DNA from: Rhodothermales bacterium | GTDB lineage: Bacteria; Bacteroidota; Rhodothermia; Rhodothermales; Bin80 | DNA length: 64,000 nucleotides | Assembly (NCBI GenBank): GCA_958296045.1 | Contig: CATQHT010000002.1 | Span: 496,001-560,000, forward strand | Direction of reading: 5' to 3' | In this document: positions 33,894 through 44,150 of the stretch, one piece after another | How the letters are laid out: each line of letters opens with the position of its first letter | Numbering within the stretch: position 1 is the stretch's first letter | The notes under the pieces: model-generated | What the model saw: only the letters and a program-made list of their open reading frames with translations | Database searches by the model: none | Told to the model about the DNA's origin: nothing | Made by a program: the position numbers and the translations under genes

Positions 33894-34568
33894 CCGCGCA
33901 TTTAGTGGGTCGTCTTCCGCGGCCTCCTTAGTCTCCCGGTCAAAGTTCTTCTGCAGAAAGGAGGGCCAGCGCTGGTAGATTGCCTCGCCCACCGCGGTTA
34001 ATTGCCACTACTCCATGAGATCGGCATTCTTCGCGTCCTCCCGCTGATGGAGCTGCTTCTCCCCGTTATCTTCTATATCTTGCCTCCACACAGCAATTCT
34101 AGATTTAGATACCCGTTAAGGGTTTGGTCGTATCGTCATCCGCCTCCGCTGGATCCTTCCGGGGCCAGAGCCTCAACGATCTGTATGCTAAACAGGATCA
34201 CCGGGTCTTCCAGATACCTGGAAGACCGTCGTATCTCTCGGGAGGATGGATGGCGCCCAAATGTGGCTTCTCATTACTCGTTCCAGCCCTTTCAACAGCT
34301 TCCTCTGCAACTCGCGTGCGTGTATCTCGCAAAATGATCCGTTCCTCCACCGAAAACCTCAAATTCAGAATTGCTGGCCTCCACATAGGAACAAACTGAT
34401 TTGTCCGTAGATGTTGTACTTTGGGTTGTCATTGGCATAGGGAAATCGCCTACCTGCTTTACGACTTGTTCAGGAGACTCAATGCGACCACCGGCTACCA
34501 ATACAGGTTTTGAGGGCGGGATTCGGCCATCTCGCGTCACATCGATTTCCAGAGTGCGCCGAGCTCCG
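33894..34568. other. Intergenic tract upstream of the GPP34-P450 gene
   Basis: No gene was recognised. It should hold the promoter of the plus-strand fusion gene. Short ORFs on both strands (for example 34002-34337) show no family motif. Confidence 0.4.
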
Positions 34569-36587
34569 ATGTTCGCTGAGGAGCTTCTTGTATTCCTGCT
34601 CAACAAGCGGAGTGGCCATTTGCTACACATGCCGGACCGGACCCTTCATTACGCACTGGCAGGAGCAGTTCTGATGGATCTGGCACTCGAAGAACGCATC
34701 GATACCGACCTAGAGCGCCTGTGGGTGGTAGATTCGACACCGGTGGGCGAGGACCTCCTCGACCTGGCGCTCGCATTGATCGCCAAAGACGCTGGCAGCC
34801 ACGACGCGGCCCACTGGATCGAGTGTCTCGCCGTGACGGAGATTGCTGGGCAGATTCGGGAAGCGGCGATCACACGATTGATCGAGCGAGGCATCATGGA
34901 GCGAGATGCGGGCGGCTTTCTGTCTGTGACCCGTCTGGTGAGGAGAGCCCAACGATACCCCACAGTTGATGGTCTTGCGGGCCGAGAGGTCGAAGCGCGC
35001 ATCATGCGGATCCTCTTTACCGACGATATCCCTGACCCCCGTGATGCCATGCTCATCGCCCTTGTCGATGCCTGTGGCATTTTCGAGCGCGTGCTAACCC
35101 TGGAAGAGCGGGCAGAGGTTGCGGACCGCATTGATCTGTTGCGACGTCTCGATCTGATCGGTCGGACGGTAGGCGAGACGATTCGCTGTTTGGGGGCTCT
35201 CGAGCCCGAGGGTGCGCCCGAGTCTGGGAGCATCATCTTAGACGGCGAAGAGTGCGCCCAAGTGCTTGCCAGGCAGCCGATGGTCCCCGGCGGTCTGCCG
35301 ATTCTCGGGCACGGGCTCAGCCTCGCGACCGATCCGATGGCGTTTCTCACCAAGCAGTACCTTACCCACGGTCCCGTCTTCCGTGTCCGTGTGCCCGGCA
35401 ACAACATCACGGTTCTTGCTGGTCCAGAGGCAAACATCTTCATGCAGCGCCAAGGCCGCCTGTACCTGCGCTCGTACAAGGCCATGGGGCCCTTGGTGCG
35501 GCATTTGGGCGCCCACAGGGCGATACTCAACATGGATGGTGACGAGCATTTCCGGTTGCGTAAAGTCATGAACAAGAGCTTTTCGCCCAAAGTCATCTTT
35601 ACGCACCTCGACACAACGTGCGATGTTGCCGCCGAGGAGCTCGCCACCTGGCCCGAGGGGAAGCCTCTGGCGGTGCTTCCGGCGTTGCGGCGCATCTTCA
35701 TTGAGCAGACCTCACAGGTATGCACCGGAACGTCCGCGCTCGAATGGGTCGATGATCTCACGTATTACATTGAAACGATCATTACGTGCTTTGCTCGGCG
35801 TTCCCCCCAATGGAAGCTGCGGTCGCGGCGCATGCGGCGCGCGCGTGCTAGCGCGACTCGGCTGGCGGAGGTTGTGCTGAATGCTCACGACCCAGAGCTT
35901 CGTGCAGGCACGACGCCCGACATGATCGACGACTTGATCGAGCTGCACCGCGCCGACCCCCAGTTCTTGCCGCAGAACGAGTTGCGTGCGACCACCCTAG
36001 CCCCCTTCTTAGCAGGTCTCCACACCACCACTGCTTCGGCTGCCTTCATGCTCTACCAGGTGCTCAGACACCCCGAGATTTACGCCGCCATGCAGCGCGA
36101 AGCGGACGCGCTGTTTGCAGGCGAGGGCCTGACACCGGCCAAATTGCGTAAGATGGACGTAACGCACCGAGCCCTGATGGAGACCCTGCGCCTGTATCCG
36201 GTCGGGGGGGTGTTGCTGAGGGATGTCGTCAACACCTTCGAGCTTGCAGGCCACACGATTCCGTTTGGCGAGCTAGTCATGGTCCCCGTTACCGTACCCC
36301 ACTTCTGCGAGGAGTATTTTCCCGATCCCCTGCGGTTCGATATCGACCGCTACCTTCCCGAAAGGAACGAGCATCGGCAAAAAGGAGTGTATGCGCCGTT
36401 CGGTATCGGGACGCATCGTTGCATCGGTGCCCGCTTTACGGACGTGCAGGTCGCGCTGACCTGCGCGACGCTGCTGCGCCGTGCTGACCTTGCGCTCCAT
36501 CCACCGAACTTCAAGCTGAAGCCCAAGTACGCTCCGGTCCTCACGCCAGGCAAAGCGTTCAAGATTACGGTTGCGCCCAGGCACTGA
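34569..36587 (+). CDS. GPP34-cytochrome P450 fusion protein
   Basis: 672 residues from the ATG at 34569, where the GPP34 homology begins; the track start adds 56 unsupported residues. Residues 1 to about 215 resemble GPP34/GOLPH3: MFAEELLVFLLNKRSGHLL, LHYALAGAVLMDLALEERI, then helices with RLIERGIMERDAGGFLSV. GPP34 proteins bind phosphoinositides in eukaryotes; the bacterial role is unclear. Residues about 235-672 are a P450: PGGLPILGHGLSLATDPMAF, I-helix LAGLHTTTASA, ExxR in METLRLYP, and heme loop FGIGTHRCIGARF with Cys near 618. It probably oxidises a lipophilic substrate. It is convergent with the phosphotransferase and exporter genes. Confidence 0.92.
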   Translation: MFAEELLVFLLNKRSGHLLHMPDRTLHYALAGAVLMDLALEERIDTDLERLWVVDSTPVGEDLLDLALALIAKDAGSHDAAHWIECLAVTEIAGQIREAAITRLIERGIMERDAGGFLSVTRLVRRAQRYPTVDGLAGREVEARIMRILFTDDIPDPRDAMLIALVDACGIFERVLTLEERAEVADRIDLLRRLDLIGRTVGETIRCLGALEPEGAPESGSIILDGEECAQVLARQPMVPGGLPILGHGLSLATDPMAFLTKQYLTHGPVFRVRVPGNNITVLAGPEANIFMQRQGRLYLRSYKAMGPLVRHLGAHRAILNMDGDEHFRLRKVMNKSFSPKVIFTHLDTTCDVAAEELATWPEGKPLAVLPALRRIFIEQTSQVCTGTSALEWVDDLTYYIETIITCFARRSPQWKLRSRRMRRARASATRLAEVVLNAHDPELRAGTTPDMIDDLIELHRADPQFLPQNELRATTLAPFLAGLHTTTASAAFMLYQVLRHPEIYAAMQREADALFAGEGLTPAKLRKMDVTHRALMETLRLYPVGGVLLRDVVNTFELAGHTIPFGELVMVPVTVPHFCEEYFPDPLRFDIDRYLPERNEHRQKGVYAPFGIGTHRCIGARFTDVQVALTCATLLRRADLALHPPNFKLKPKYAPVLTPGKAFKITVAPRH

Positions 36588-36686
36588 GCGCGCGGCATCG
36601 CCGACCCCTTTTGTGCTCACAGACGTATCTGCGGGTAGCCGACACCGTCGGCGCGACACTTGGAGGGAAGGAGCGAGATCGCGCTG

Positions 36687-37889
36687 CTACCGCCGTTTGA
36701 GCTTCCCTGCGGCGCGGCGCACCCGATAGCCCCAGGCGGATAACAGTGAGAACATTCTTGCGGGGCTTAGCAACGGGCGGGGACTAGGAAGCAGCTTACC
36801 GGCGTCCAGATCCTTGATCGCGATAGCGAGTCGCTTCAGTAGCAAATCCATCCCCTCCGCCATGCGGCGGTCAGAAATGTCCACCACACCGCATCCTACG
36901 ATTAAGGGCATCAGCACCGCTAGTATGTTGCTGCGATAAGCGCGCCAGCACTCCTCGAAAGAGATATCGGCAGCGCCCTCGGCGCAGATGATACGATGGT
37001 ATTCCTCGAGTGCCGGCCGTTCAATCTCACGGCGAATCTCGGACGTCACGCTGTTGATGAAGAAGAAGGCGATATCGTACAGTCCGCAGTGCATCGATGC
37101 CATCTGCCAATCGATCACCGTCACCTCGCTGGAGCTGGGCTCTGCGAAGAACATATTGGTTGTGCGATAGTCTCCGTGTACGAGTGTGCGGGGCATCGTG
37201 GCGGCTAGGTCCGCGAAATGGTCGGCGAGTCTGGGGCCATAGGCTTCTGCGAGCCAGCTCATGTCGCCGCGCAATATGTCCCCGAATCTGTCCAACGCAT
37301 GGCCCAACATGGCCAGATAGTAGAGCTGGAGCAGCACACGACGCCATAGGCTCGCGAATTTGGGAATCCGCGCCAGCACCAACGATCCTTCGCGATCCCA
37401 GAACGCCGCGTGCAACCGCGCCGCTGCCCGGATGGCCGTCATCACCTGATCGGGATTGGCTCCGTCCCTGAACTGGACCGACTCCATGCCAGCCAGATCC
37501 GCAAGCAAGAGAACGAAGCTGTGGTCTTTCGGGTTGAAGTCCCCGTACAGGAGGGCCGGGGTGGCGACTGGGGCGTTCACTGCAATGCGCAGGTAGAACT
37601 CACACTCGACCTTATAGACGGACATCAGCCAGCTCGTCCTTCTGACGCTGCGTTTTGCTGTGGGAAGCTTCACGATCACTGTCTCAGGACCCGGTCGGCC
37701 ACCGCCTTTGCGATAGGCTATCTCGGCGCGGAAGGTGTCGCTGACCGCACCTTGGTCAATGGCATCCATGTCCTCGAAGACTAGCTTTTCCACTGGTGCG
37801 CAGTCGGCCAGTCCTCCTGCGACCAGAGCCCTGCGCATCCAAGAGGCCGTGATGTCGTCCCGCGAGGCGGGCAATGGTGGTTTTATCAT
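36687..37889 (-). CDS. Phosphotransferase of the APH/EcdE-like kinase family
   Basis: 400 residues from the ATG at 37889, which overlaps the MFS stop as ATGA; the track start at 38240 lies inside the MFS gene in another frame. Motifs: KLPTAKRSVRRTSWLMSVYKVECEFY (N-lobe), then the catalytic loop RTLVHGDYRTTNMFF (HGDxxxxN) and VIDWQMAS (DxD-like metal site), as in aminoglycoside phosphotransferases and ecdysteroid kinases. It probably phosphorylates a small hydroxylated compound. Translational coupling to a Bcr/CflA drug exporter and convergence with a P450 suggest a detoxification or secondary-metabolite tailoring group; the substrate is unknown. Confidence 0.9.
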   Translation of the reverse strand: MIKPPLPASRDDITASWMRRALVAGGLADCAPVEKLVFEDMDAIDQGAVSDTFRAEIAYRKGGGRPGPETVIVKLPTAKRSVRRTSWLMSVYKVECEFYLRIAVNAPVATPALLYGDFNPKDHSFVLLLADLAGMESVQFRDGANPDQVMTAIRAAARLHAAFWDREGSLVLARIPKFASLWRRVLLQLYYLAMLGHALDRFGDILRGDMSWLAEAYGPRLADHFADLAATMPRTLVHGDYRTTNMFFAEPSSSEVTVIDWQMASMHCGLYDIAFFFINSVTSEIRREIERPALEEYHRIICAEGAADISFEECWRAYRSNILAVLMPLIVGCGVVDISDRRMAEGMDLLLKRLAIAIKDLDAGKLLPSPRPLLSPARMFSLLSAWGYRVRRAAGKLKRR

Positions 37890-39118
37890 TGGGCCGCCTC
37901 CGAGGTTGGTTCCACTGGTCTCGCAAACGCGAATGCTAGTATTGCGATGAGCGCGCACCCTGCGATGCCGATGGCGGTGGTGGCCAGCGTGCCACCGTGG
38001 AATGCGTCCAGCCCCGCCCCGGCCAAGCCCCCCACCACGTTGGGCAGGGAGCCCACGATGCCAGACGCGATGGCACGCGAGCCGGGAAAATGCGCCAAAA
38101 AGCATGCGATAGCGTTCCCGGCGATAATGCCCAGCGTGCCCGAAACCACCGTCGTTAATGCGATGACGACGGGAAGGGAGGGTGGCATGAGCATAACATG
38201 CGCCAGTAGCAGCAGAGCGGCAAGGAACTGGGCGCCGCATGCCATGGGGACGAGCTGCTCGGCGTGGTGCTTAACGATGAGGCGAAGATTTAGTATGGCG
38301 CCACCCATGTACGCCACCGTGCTTAAGGCCAGCAGCAGGCCGAAGGGTCTCGGACCGACGCCGAACCACTCCATGTAGACGAATGTTGCGTCGGTAAAGT
38401 AGACGAAGCTACAGCCCGCCGCGAAGCTCAAACCGATGGCATATGCCATTGCGCGAGGCTTGCCGAGCACCTCCTGGTAACCGCGGATCGCCTGGCGAAC
38501 GATCGCAGGATGCGGCTCTGTGGACCCAGAGACTGTCTCGGGAAGCTGGATCCATAGGAGCCATCCGAGGAGGCCGCAGCACACTAGCAAAATCACGAAC
38601 GAGGACTGCCACACGAACACGCCCACTAGTAGCGCGCCGACGATGGGGGTTAGGATGTATCCGATGGCCTGGGCAATCTGGATCAGGCTAAGCGAACGCG
38701 CTGTGTTTTTGGTGGTGCCCAAGTCCGCGATTACGGCGGCGATGTTGACCGCGGCCATGCCCAGGACAGCGCCTTGGACGAATCGAAACACTACAAACAG
38801 GTCCGCGGTAGCGGAGAATAGGATACCGATCGTCGAAGCCGCGAAAAGCCCCAGCCCCAGCTGGGTCGATGATCTTCGGCCGAACCGGTCGGAGATGGGG
38901 GCACCCACGATCTGCCCGATGCCAAGCCCGACAAGGAACATGCTCACGGAAAGCTCGATCCGCTGAATGTCGACCCCGAACCACTCGCCAATGTCAGGCA
39001 GGGCTGGCATGTAGAGGTGCATCGCCAGTGCCGGCATAATGGCCAACGCCGCGAGGGCCAATATGGGGATCTCCCCAGACCGTCGATCGTTAGAGGCTGC
39101 GATCTCGACTTGGGTCAT
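37886..39118 (-). CDS. Bcr/CflA-type MFS drug exporter
   Basis: 410 residues with about twelve membrane helices. The N-terminus AMHLYMPALPDIGEWFGVDI is the Bcr/CflA TM1 signature, followed by GLGIGQIVGAPISDRFGRRSS (MFS motif A in loop 2-3) and RFVQGAVLGMAAVNIAAVIADL. Bcr/CflA transporters export bicyclomycin, sulphonamides and other small molecules by proton antiport. Its TGA overlaps the ATG of the phosphotransferase gene. Nothing in the sequence identifies the substrate. Confidence 0.92.
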   Translation of the reverse strand: MTQVEIAASNDRRSGEIPILALAALAIMPALAMHLYMPALPDIGEWFGVDIQRIELSVSMFLVGLGIGQIVGAPISDRFGRRSSTQLGLGLFAASTIGILFSATADLFVVFRFVQGAVLGMAAVNIAAVIADLGTTKNTARSLSLIQIAQAIGYILTPIVGALLVGVFVWQSSFVILLVCCGLLGWLLWIQLPETVSGSTEPHPAIVRQAIRGYQEVLGKPRAMAYAIGLSFAAGCSFVYFTDATFVYMEWFGVGPRPFGLLLALSTVAYMGGAILNLRLIVKHHAEQLVPMACGAQFLAALLLLAHVMLMPPSLPVVIALTTVVSGTLGIIAGNAIACFLAHFPGSRAIASGIVGSLPNVVGGLAGAGLDAFHGGTLATTAIGIAGCALIAILAFAFARPVEPTSEAAQ

Positions 39119-40248
39119 CTAAATCTCTCATAAGAACCGCGCCACAGGTAGTTTGTCTTCTGTAGGCGAGGAAAATAAGGGACTGGAACTTCCGCTATTG
39201 GAATTTTCAAAGGTATCCAACCGAAGCCTCCAAGAAAACGGAGGCACCCATGTTCTGTGGAAGAAAGATTCTGTGTTCCTAGACAGTGCTTGTCACAAAA
39301 TCAGGACTTACGTTGCGTTAGTGTGCACGTGTCACTCAAGAAGGGACATTGTACAGTAACCAGCAGGGGTCTTGGTGTTTCATGGCTCTGAAGGTCAAGG
39401 CATGGCCCACGTCTGTCCTACGCTTGGTACCGCGAATGTTAATGCATGACTAGCTTTGCTGCGCGAAAAGCGCAACCATTGCTCCCAGATCTACAAGACG
39501 AACGCACTCCCGCTCTTCCTGCCTGATCAACGAAGCACTATCAAACGCACTGGTGCTTGACAGACCTTTACCACCTGTGCTAGCCTGAATGAGCTCACAC
39601 GAGGAGACGTACGATTTGTAACCGAGCATCGCCGGGCACCAAGCGACACCAAAGCCGTGACCGAAGTCCTTACTGCGGCTGGGTGCCCGCTGGGCTAATT
39701 TTACGTCAGCCGAAAATTCCAAGCCGCGCGACTCCACAGTACATAGACAACCGTCTGCGGCCACCAAGGCCCTCTGAGACATTTATGGGGACACGGATCT
39801 GGATCATAACAACGCCACATTGCGCCTAACCCAAGTACATGAAGGTAGTGCCTGCCAAACTCATTAACTTCTATGCGCGATGCATGCAAATCGAAAACAC
39901 ATTGGCGGACGCCATTGAGTTCTTCCATCTGGACATCCACAGCAGTGCGGGGCCTTGGAAGATCGAAGTCAATCTGCAACTCACGCTCATGGCCAGCAGA
40001 GCAAGGACTCGAAACAGCGAAGCGCGCACCATCTCTAGAAGCTGGCACGAAGCCGAGCCAAAGTAGAAATCCTACCTGACGACGTCATCGTCACACGGGC
40101 GAATCGCGCCAGCTCTCCACACTTGATGGCCCCTGGATACACTGGCGCCGACGAACGTATTCTATGGCTGAAAAACAAGAATCTCTGCATCTGATTCCAA
40201 TGAGTGCCGAGCCAGAAATGTCATGTTTGAACTTGAATTAGGTCACAA
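39119..40248. other. 1.1 kb with no supportable gene
   Basis: Several overlapping ORFs of 60-115 codons on both strands have no family motif. It separates the exporter from the glycogen cluster and is probably decayed sequence; the exporter promoter should lie near 39120-39200. Confidence 0.45.
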
Positions 40249-42126
40249 TCACCATGGGTATGCAGGGAACCTGGAGTGCTCCAAGTACAGCACGGCTAGA
40301 GGTGGGAGCGTGACCAGAATGCTGTGCTCGTGGTCGCCGGCGGGCACTGGATCGCTCGTCCACGCCGCAGGCAGTGACATGCCGCTGCCGCCGTAGACGC
40401 CGGCATCGCTGTTTAAGCGCACAGCATAGGTGCCTGGCTGCGGCACGCCAAGGCGCCAGGCGTGGCGGGGCAGGGGCGCGAAATTGAGCACAATAGCTAG
40501 CGACTGCTCAGCGCTCGCGCGCTGGTAGGCCAACAGGTTGTGATCCGCATGCTCCGCGAGCCACAGCCATCCAGAGCTCTCGTCATGCCACAGGGCGGGG
40601 GAGCGCCTGTACAAGGTGTTCAGATCCGTAATCCACCGCATCAGGCTGGCGCGCAGCGGGTCCTGTACCAACTCCCAATCCAGAGCGCGGTCGTGATTCC
40701 ATTCGGAAGTCTGACCGAACTCGCTGCCCATAAACAGCATGTTCTTGCCCGGATGGCCCCACTGGTGGCCGTAAAGTATGCGCAGGCTGGCAGCCTTCTG
40801 CCAAGCGTCTCCTGGCATCTTGTTCCAGAGCGAACCCTTACCATGCACTACCTCGTCATGCGAAAGCGGCAACAGATAATGCTCCGTAAAGGTGTACATG
40901 AATGAAAACGTAAGCCGCCCGTGATGGTACCTGCGATATGCCGGGTCCTGCTGCAGGTACGCCAGGATATCATGCATCCACCCCATGTTCCATTTGTACA
41001 GGAATCCCAGCCCGTCATCATAGGTGGGGGCGGTCACGCGAGGGAATGCCGTGGACTCCTCGGCCAGCGTGAAGGCGGTGGGGAATCTCCGGTAGATGGC
41101 TTCATTGGCTTTCTTGAGAAAATGTATCGCCTCCAGGTTCGTGTTGCCTCCGAACTCGTTGGGAGTCCAATCGGAGCGCGAATAGTCGCGGTACAGCATG
41201 GAAGCGACCGCGTCAACGCGCAGTGCGTCGACGTGGTACTTGTCGAGCCAGAAAAGCGCGTTGGAAACAAGAAAGTTGCGTACTTGGGGCTTCGAATAGT
41301 CAAAGATGCATGTGCCCCAATCCGGGTGCGTGCGCATCTTCTCGTCTTCATACTCATAGAGCGCCGACCCATCAAACCATACCAGCCCCTGAGGATCTAC
41401 TGCAAAGTGGGCTGGCACCCAGTCCAGGATAACCCCGATCCCGCGCTGGTGCAGCGTATCAATCAGATACATCAGGTCGGACGGCGAGCCATGCCGAAAC
41501 GTCGGAGCATAATAGCCGACGACCTGGTACCCCCAGGAGCCGTAGTATGGGTGTTCGGCCACCGGCAGCAGCTCCACATGCGTGAACCCGAGCGCGCTCA
41601 CATGGTCGGCCAGTGGCACGGCAATGGCGCGGTAAGAGAGTGATTCGCTGGGTGCGCCGTGCCTCCACGAGCCCAGATGCACCTCATAGACCGATATCGG
41701 TCCGTGTAGGGTTGCAGGACCCTGCCGACGCTGCATCCAATCCTCGTCGCCCCACTGGTACGTGAGCGGGTCAATGATTGCCGCGAGCCCATGCGTGTTG
41801 CTGCCCTGGGGAGGCTCAAGGGCAAACGCGTAGGGGTCAGCCTTGTCGGTCGCGTAGCCGCCCCTCCAGATACGAAACTTGTACCGGTGCCCGGGCTCGG
41901 CTCCATGGGCAAAGCCTTCCCACAGACCGGCGCCGGTGTGCTGCAGGACGCACTTGTCCACCTGCCAGCCATTGAAGTCTCCGATAACCGAGACGGCATC
42001 CGCATTGGGAGCCCAGACAGCCATCCAGGCGCCACCGGGAGCCAGATGCGCGCCAAGGCGCTCATAGCTGTCCTCAAACTCGCCCTGATCCCAGTAGTAG
42101 CGATCCTCTGTACTCAGCCACCCCAT
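40249..42126 (-). CDS. glgB: 1,4-alpha-glucan branching enzyme
   Basis: 625 residues. The N-terminal CBM48 ([19 protein letters not shown]) is followed by the GH13 barrel with [36 protein letters not shown] (nucleophile Asp), [15 protein letters not shown] (acid Glu), [15 protein letters not shown] and a C-terminal beta domain. It introduces alpha-1,6 branches in glycogen-like glucan. The length is typical of the short bacterial type with one CBM48. It lies 23 bases downstream of glgE, so the two are likely cotranscribed; branching is the partner step of GlgE. A decayed copy of its C-terminus lies at 33.6 kb. Confidence 0.96.
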   Translation of the reverse strand: MGWLSTEDRYYWDQGEFEDSYERLGAHLAPGGAWMAVWAPNADAVSVIGDFNGWQVDKCVLQHTGAGLWEGFAHGAEPGHRYKFRIWRGGYATDKADPYAFALEPPQGSNTHGLAAIIDPLTYQWGDEDWMQRRQGPATLHGPISVYEVHLGSWRHGAPSESLSYRAIAVPLADHVSALGFTHVELLPVAEHPYYGSWGYQVVGYYAPTFRHGSPSDLMYLIDTLHQRGIGVILDWVPAHFAVDPQGLVWFDGSALYEYEDEKMRTHPDWGTCIFDYSKPQVRNFLVSNALFWLDKYHVDALRVDAVASMLYRDYSRSDWTPNEFGGNTNLEAIHFLKKANEAIYRRFPTAFTLAEESTAFPRVTAPTYDDGLGFLYKWNMGWMHDILAYLQQDPAYRRYHHGRLTFSFMYTFTEHYLLPLSHDEVVHGKGSLWNKMPGDAWQKAASLRILYGHQWGHPGKNMLFMGSEFGQTSEWNHDRALDWELVQDPLRASLMRWITDLNTLYRRSPALWHDESSGWLWLAEHADHNLLAYQRASAEQSLAIVLNFAPLPRHAWRLGVPQPGTYAVRLNSDAGVYGGSGMSLPAAWTSDPVPAGDHEHSILVTLPPLAVLYLEHSRFPAYPW

Positions 42127-42149
42127 ACGCGCTCTGCTATGTTACGTTA

Positions 42150-44069
42150 TCAGACCCGATAGATGGCTGCGGGCATCACATGCGGGTTCAGCCGGATATG
42201 CTGCCAAACGCCCTGCCAGGTAAAGCTGCCCCCGCCCAAGAGGTCTTCCACCGTGAAGGGCTCATGGCCAGACAGACCCAGATAGTCCAGCGGCAGGACT
42301 ACATCTGCTGCCTGCTCATGGAATGGATCCAGGTTCACAAAGCAGACGATGCGGCTGTCGCCACTTACCTTGCAGTAGCCGAGGATGTGCTTATTGCGTA
42401 CGTCGAAAAACCGGATGGAACGAAGCTGCTGCAGCGCAGGGTGGGCCCGGCGGAGCTGATTGATTCTTTGAAAAAGTGGCTGCAAGGATTCCTCGTCGTG
42501 CCAGTTCCAGTGCCGGACCTCATACTTCTCATTGTTCGCATATTCCTCCCGCTCTGGATGCTGCCGGCAGTCCACATGTTCGAACGGGGGCCCGTAGACG
42601 CCGTAGGTCGCAGATAGCGTGGCTGCTAGGATGAACCGGATCACGTGGGCAGGGCGCCCGCCCTGGACCAAAAACTCGTGCAGGATGTCTGGGGTGTTAG
42701 GCCAGAAATTCGGCCGAAAGTACTCCGCCACATCCGAATGCGCAAGCTCCGTCATGTACGACGTAAGCTCCTCCTTCGTGTTCCGCCACGTGAAATAAGT
42801 GTAGGAGTTGTTAAAGCCCAGTTTGGCCAACGTATACATCGTTCGCGGCTGGGTGAAGGCTTCGGCCAGAAATATGAGGTCGGGATCCTTGGCGCGCAGC
42901 TCCCCCAGGCACCATTCCCAGAAGGTAAACGCCTTCGTATGGGGGTTATCTACGCGAAAAATCCTGACGCCGCGCTCGATCCAGAACTCAAAGGCCCGTT
43001 TTAGCTCTATCCACAGCGAGGGCGCTTCTTCGCTGGTAAAGTCGAGAGGATAGACATCCTGGTACTTTTTAGGCGGGTTTTCCGCATATCGGATAGTGCC
43101 GTCGGCGCGGCGCTGAAACCATTCGGGATGCTTGCGAACGTACGGGTGGTCAGGCGAGCATTGAAATGCTATATCCAGTGCCACATGCAGGCCCAGCGAC
43201 TTTGCGCGCCCCACAAATCGGTCAAAGGCCGCCAGCCCTCCGAGTTCTGGATGCACGGCGGTATGGCCGCCTTCCCGGCTGCCGATAGCCCAGGGGCTGC
43301 CGGGCTCGCCTGGCGCGGCAGCAGGGCTATTGTCTTTACCTTTGCGAAAGGTCGTCCCAATGGGATGCACCGGCGGGAGGTAGACCACGTCGAACCCCAT
43401 GGCCCGGATACGGTCCAGCCGGTCGGCCGCGTCGTCTAGCGTGCCGTGGCGGCCAGGCACCGCAGATGCGGAGCGTGGGAAGAATTCGTACCAGGCTGCG
43501 AAGCCAGCAAGCGGCGGATCTACTTCGAGCACGTACCACCTGGATGTGGTGGCGCCGCGCTTACGGTCGTGGCGGCGCATCAGCTGTGACAGCTCCTCGT
43601 CGAGCGCGGCCGATGCTTCGCAGCGTTCCATGGCTTCTGCGAAGCGCTCCAGCGCCTGGGGGTGAGCGATGCGTCTTGCTGCTTCGCGGACAAGCGCGGC
43701 GCCCGTTAGGAGCTCCACTGTGACCTCCTGAGCGTCGGCATGGTGCTCGACCCTGCGCCGGAACTCGTCCTGCCACGTGGCAAACTCGTCAACCCAGGCG
43801 CTAATTCTGAACCGATAACGGCCAGGTGTCGGGCAAGCGAAGGAGCCGACATATTCGTCGTTCCATCGCAGCTTCAGGCGCTGGGTTGTGGGCTCACCGG
43901 CTGGCGGTCTGACCTCGATCAGGACCGCGAGCTTGTTGTGACCATCGGCAATCACTCCAGCCATCACTGAGACTGTTTCTCCAGCAGCGCGGCGGGCTGG
44001 CCATTGTCCGCCGTCGACCGAGGGTGCAACGTCGGTGATGATGGTTCGGTGATGGCGTGCGACCTGCAT
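42150..44069 (-). CDS. glgE: Alpha-1,4-glucan:maltose-1-phosphate maltosyltransferase
   Basis: 639 residues. The N-terminal domain (VSVMAGVIADGHNKLAVLIEVR, RFRISAWVDEFATWQDEFRRRV) is followed by the GH13_3 barrel: FDVVYLPPVHPIGTTFRKGKDN, GLHVALDIAFQCSPDHPYVRKHPEWF, the nucleophile in RIFRVDNPHTK, the acid in FLAEAFTQP, then TPDILHEFLVQGG. GlgE extends alpha-1,4 chains from maltose-1-phosphate, which TreS and maltokinase or GlgC-GlgM make in other species; none of these is in the window. It is upstream of glgB and divergent from glgX with an 81-base intergenic region that should hold both promoters. Confidence 0.96.
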   Translation of the reverse strand: MQVARHHRTIITDVAPSVDGGQWPARRAAGETVSVMAGVIADGHNKLAVLIEVRPPAGEPTTQRLKLRWNDEYVGSFACPTPGRYRFRISAWVDEFATWQDEFRRRVEHHADAQEVTVELLTGAALVREAARRIAHPQALERFAEAMERCEASAALDEELSQLMRRHDRKRGATTSRWYVLEVDPPLAGFAAWYEFFPRSASAVPGRHGTLDDAADRLDRIRAMGFDVVYLPPVHPIGTTFRKGKDNSPAAAPGEPGSPWAIGSREGGHTAVHPELGGLAAFDRFVGRAKSLGLHVALDIAFQCSPDHPYVRKHPEWFQRRADGTIRYAENPPKKYQDVYPLDFTSEEAPSLWIELKRAFEFWIERGVRIFRVDNPHTKAFTFWEWCLGELRAKDPDLIFLAEAFTQPRTMYTLAKLGFNNSYTYFTWRNTKEELTSYMTELAHSDVAEYFRPNFWPNTPDILHEFLVQGGRPAHVIRFILAATLSATYGVYGPPFEHVDCRQHPEREEYANNEKYEVRHWNWHDEESLQPLFQRINQLRRAHPALQQLRSIRFFDVRNKHILGYCKVSGDSRIVCFVNLDPFHEQAADVVLPLDYLGLSGHEPFTVEDLLGGGSFTWQGVWQHIRLNPHVMPAAIYRV

Positions 44070-44150
44070 TCGATCCTCGATTCCTTATTCTTCGACGCTT
44101 ACGGATGCAGCATTGCTGCCAGAGGGTGAAGGTACGGATTTGGGCATCGT

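Noticed and set aside
34649-35761. 370-residue minus-strand ORF inside the P450 gene
   Set aside because: Ser/Arg-rich composition with no motif; it is the antisense shadow of the GPP34-P450 coding sequence.
36687-38240. N-terminally extended phosphotransferase (517 residues)
   Set aside because: Its first 117 codons overlap the MFS gene in another frame; the ATGA overlap at 37889 gives the proper start.
40921-41643. 240-residue plus-strand ORF opposite glgB
   Set aside because: Antisense shadow of a strongly conserved GH13 gene; no family motif.
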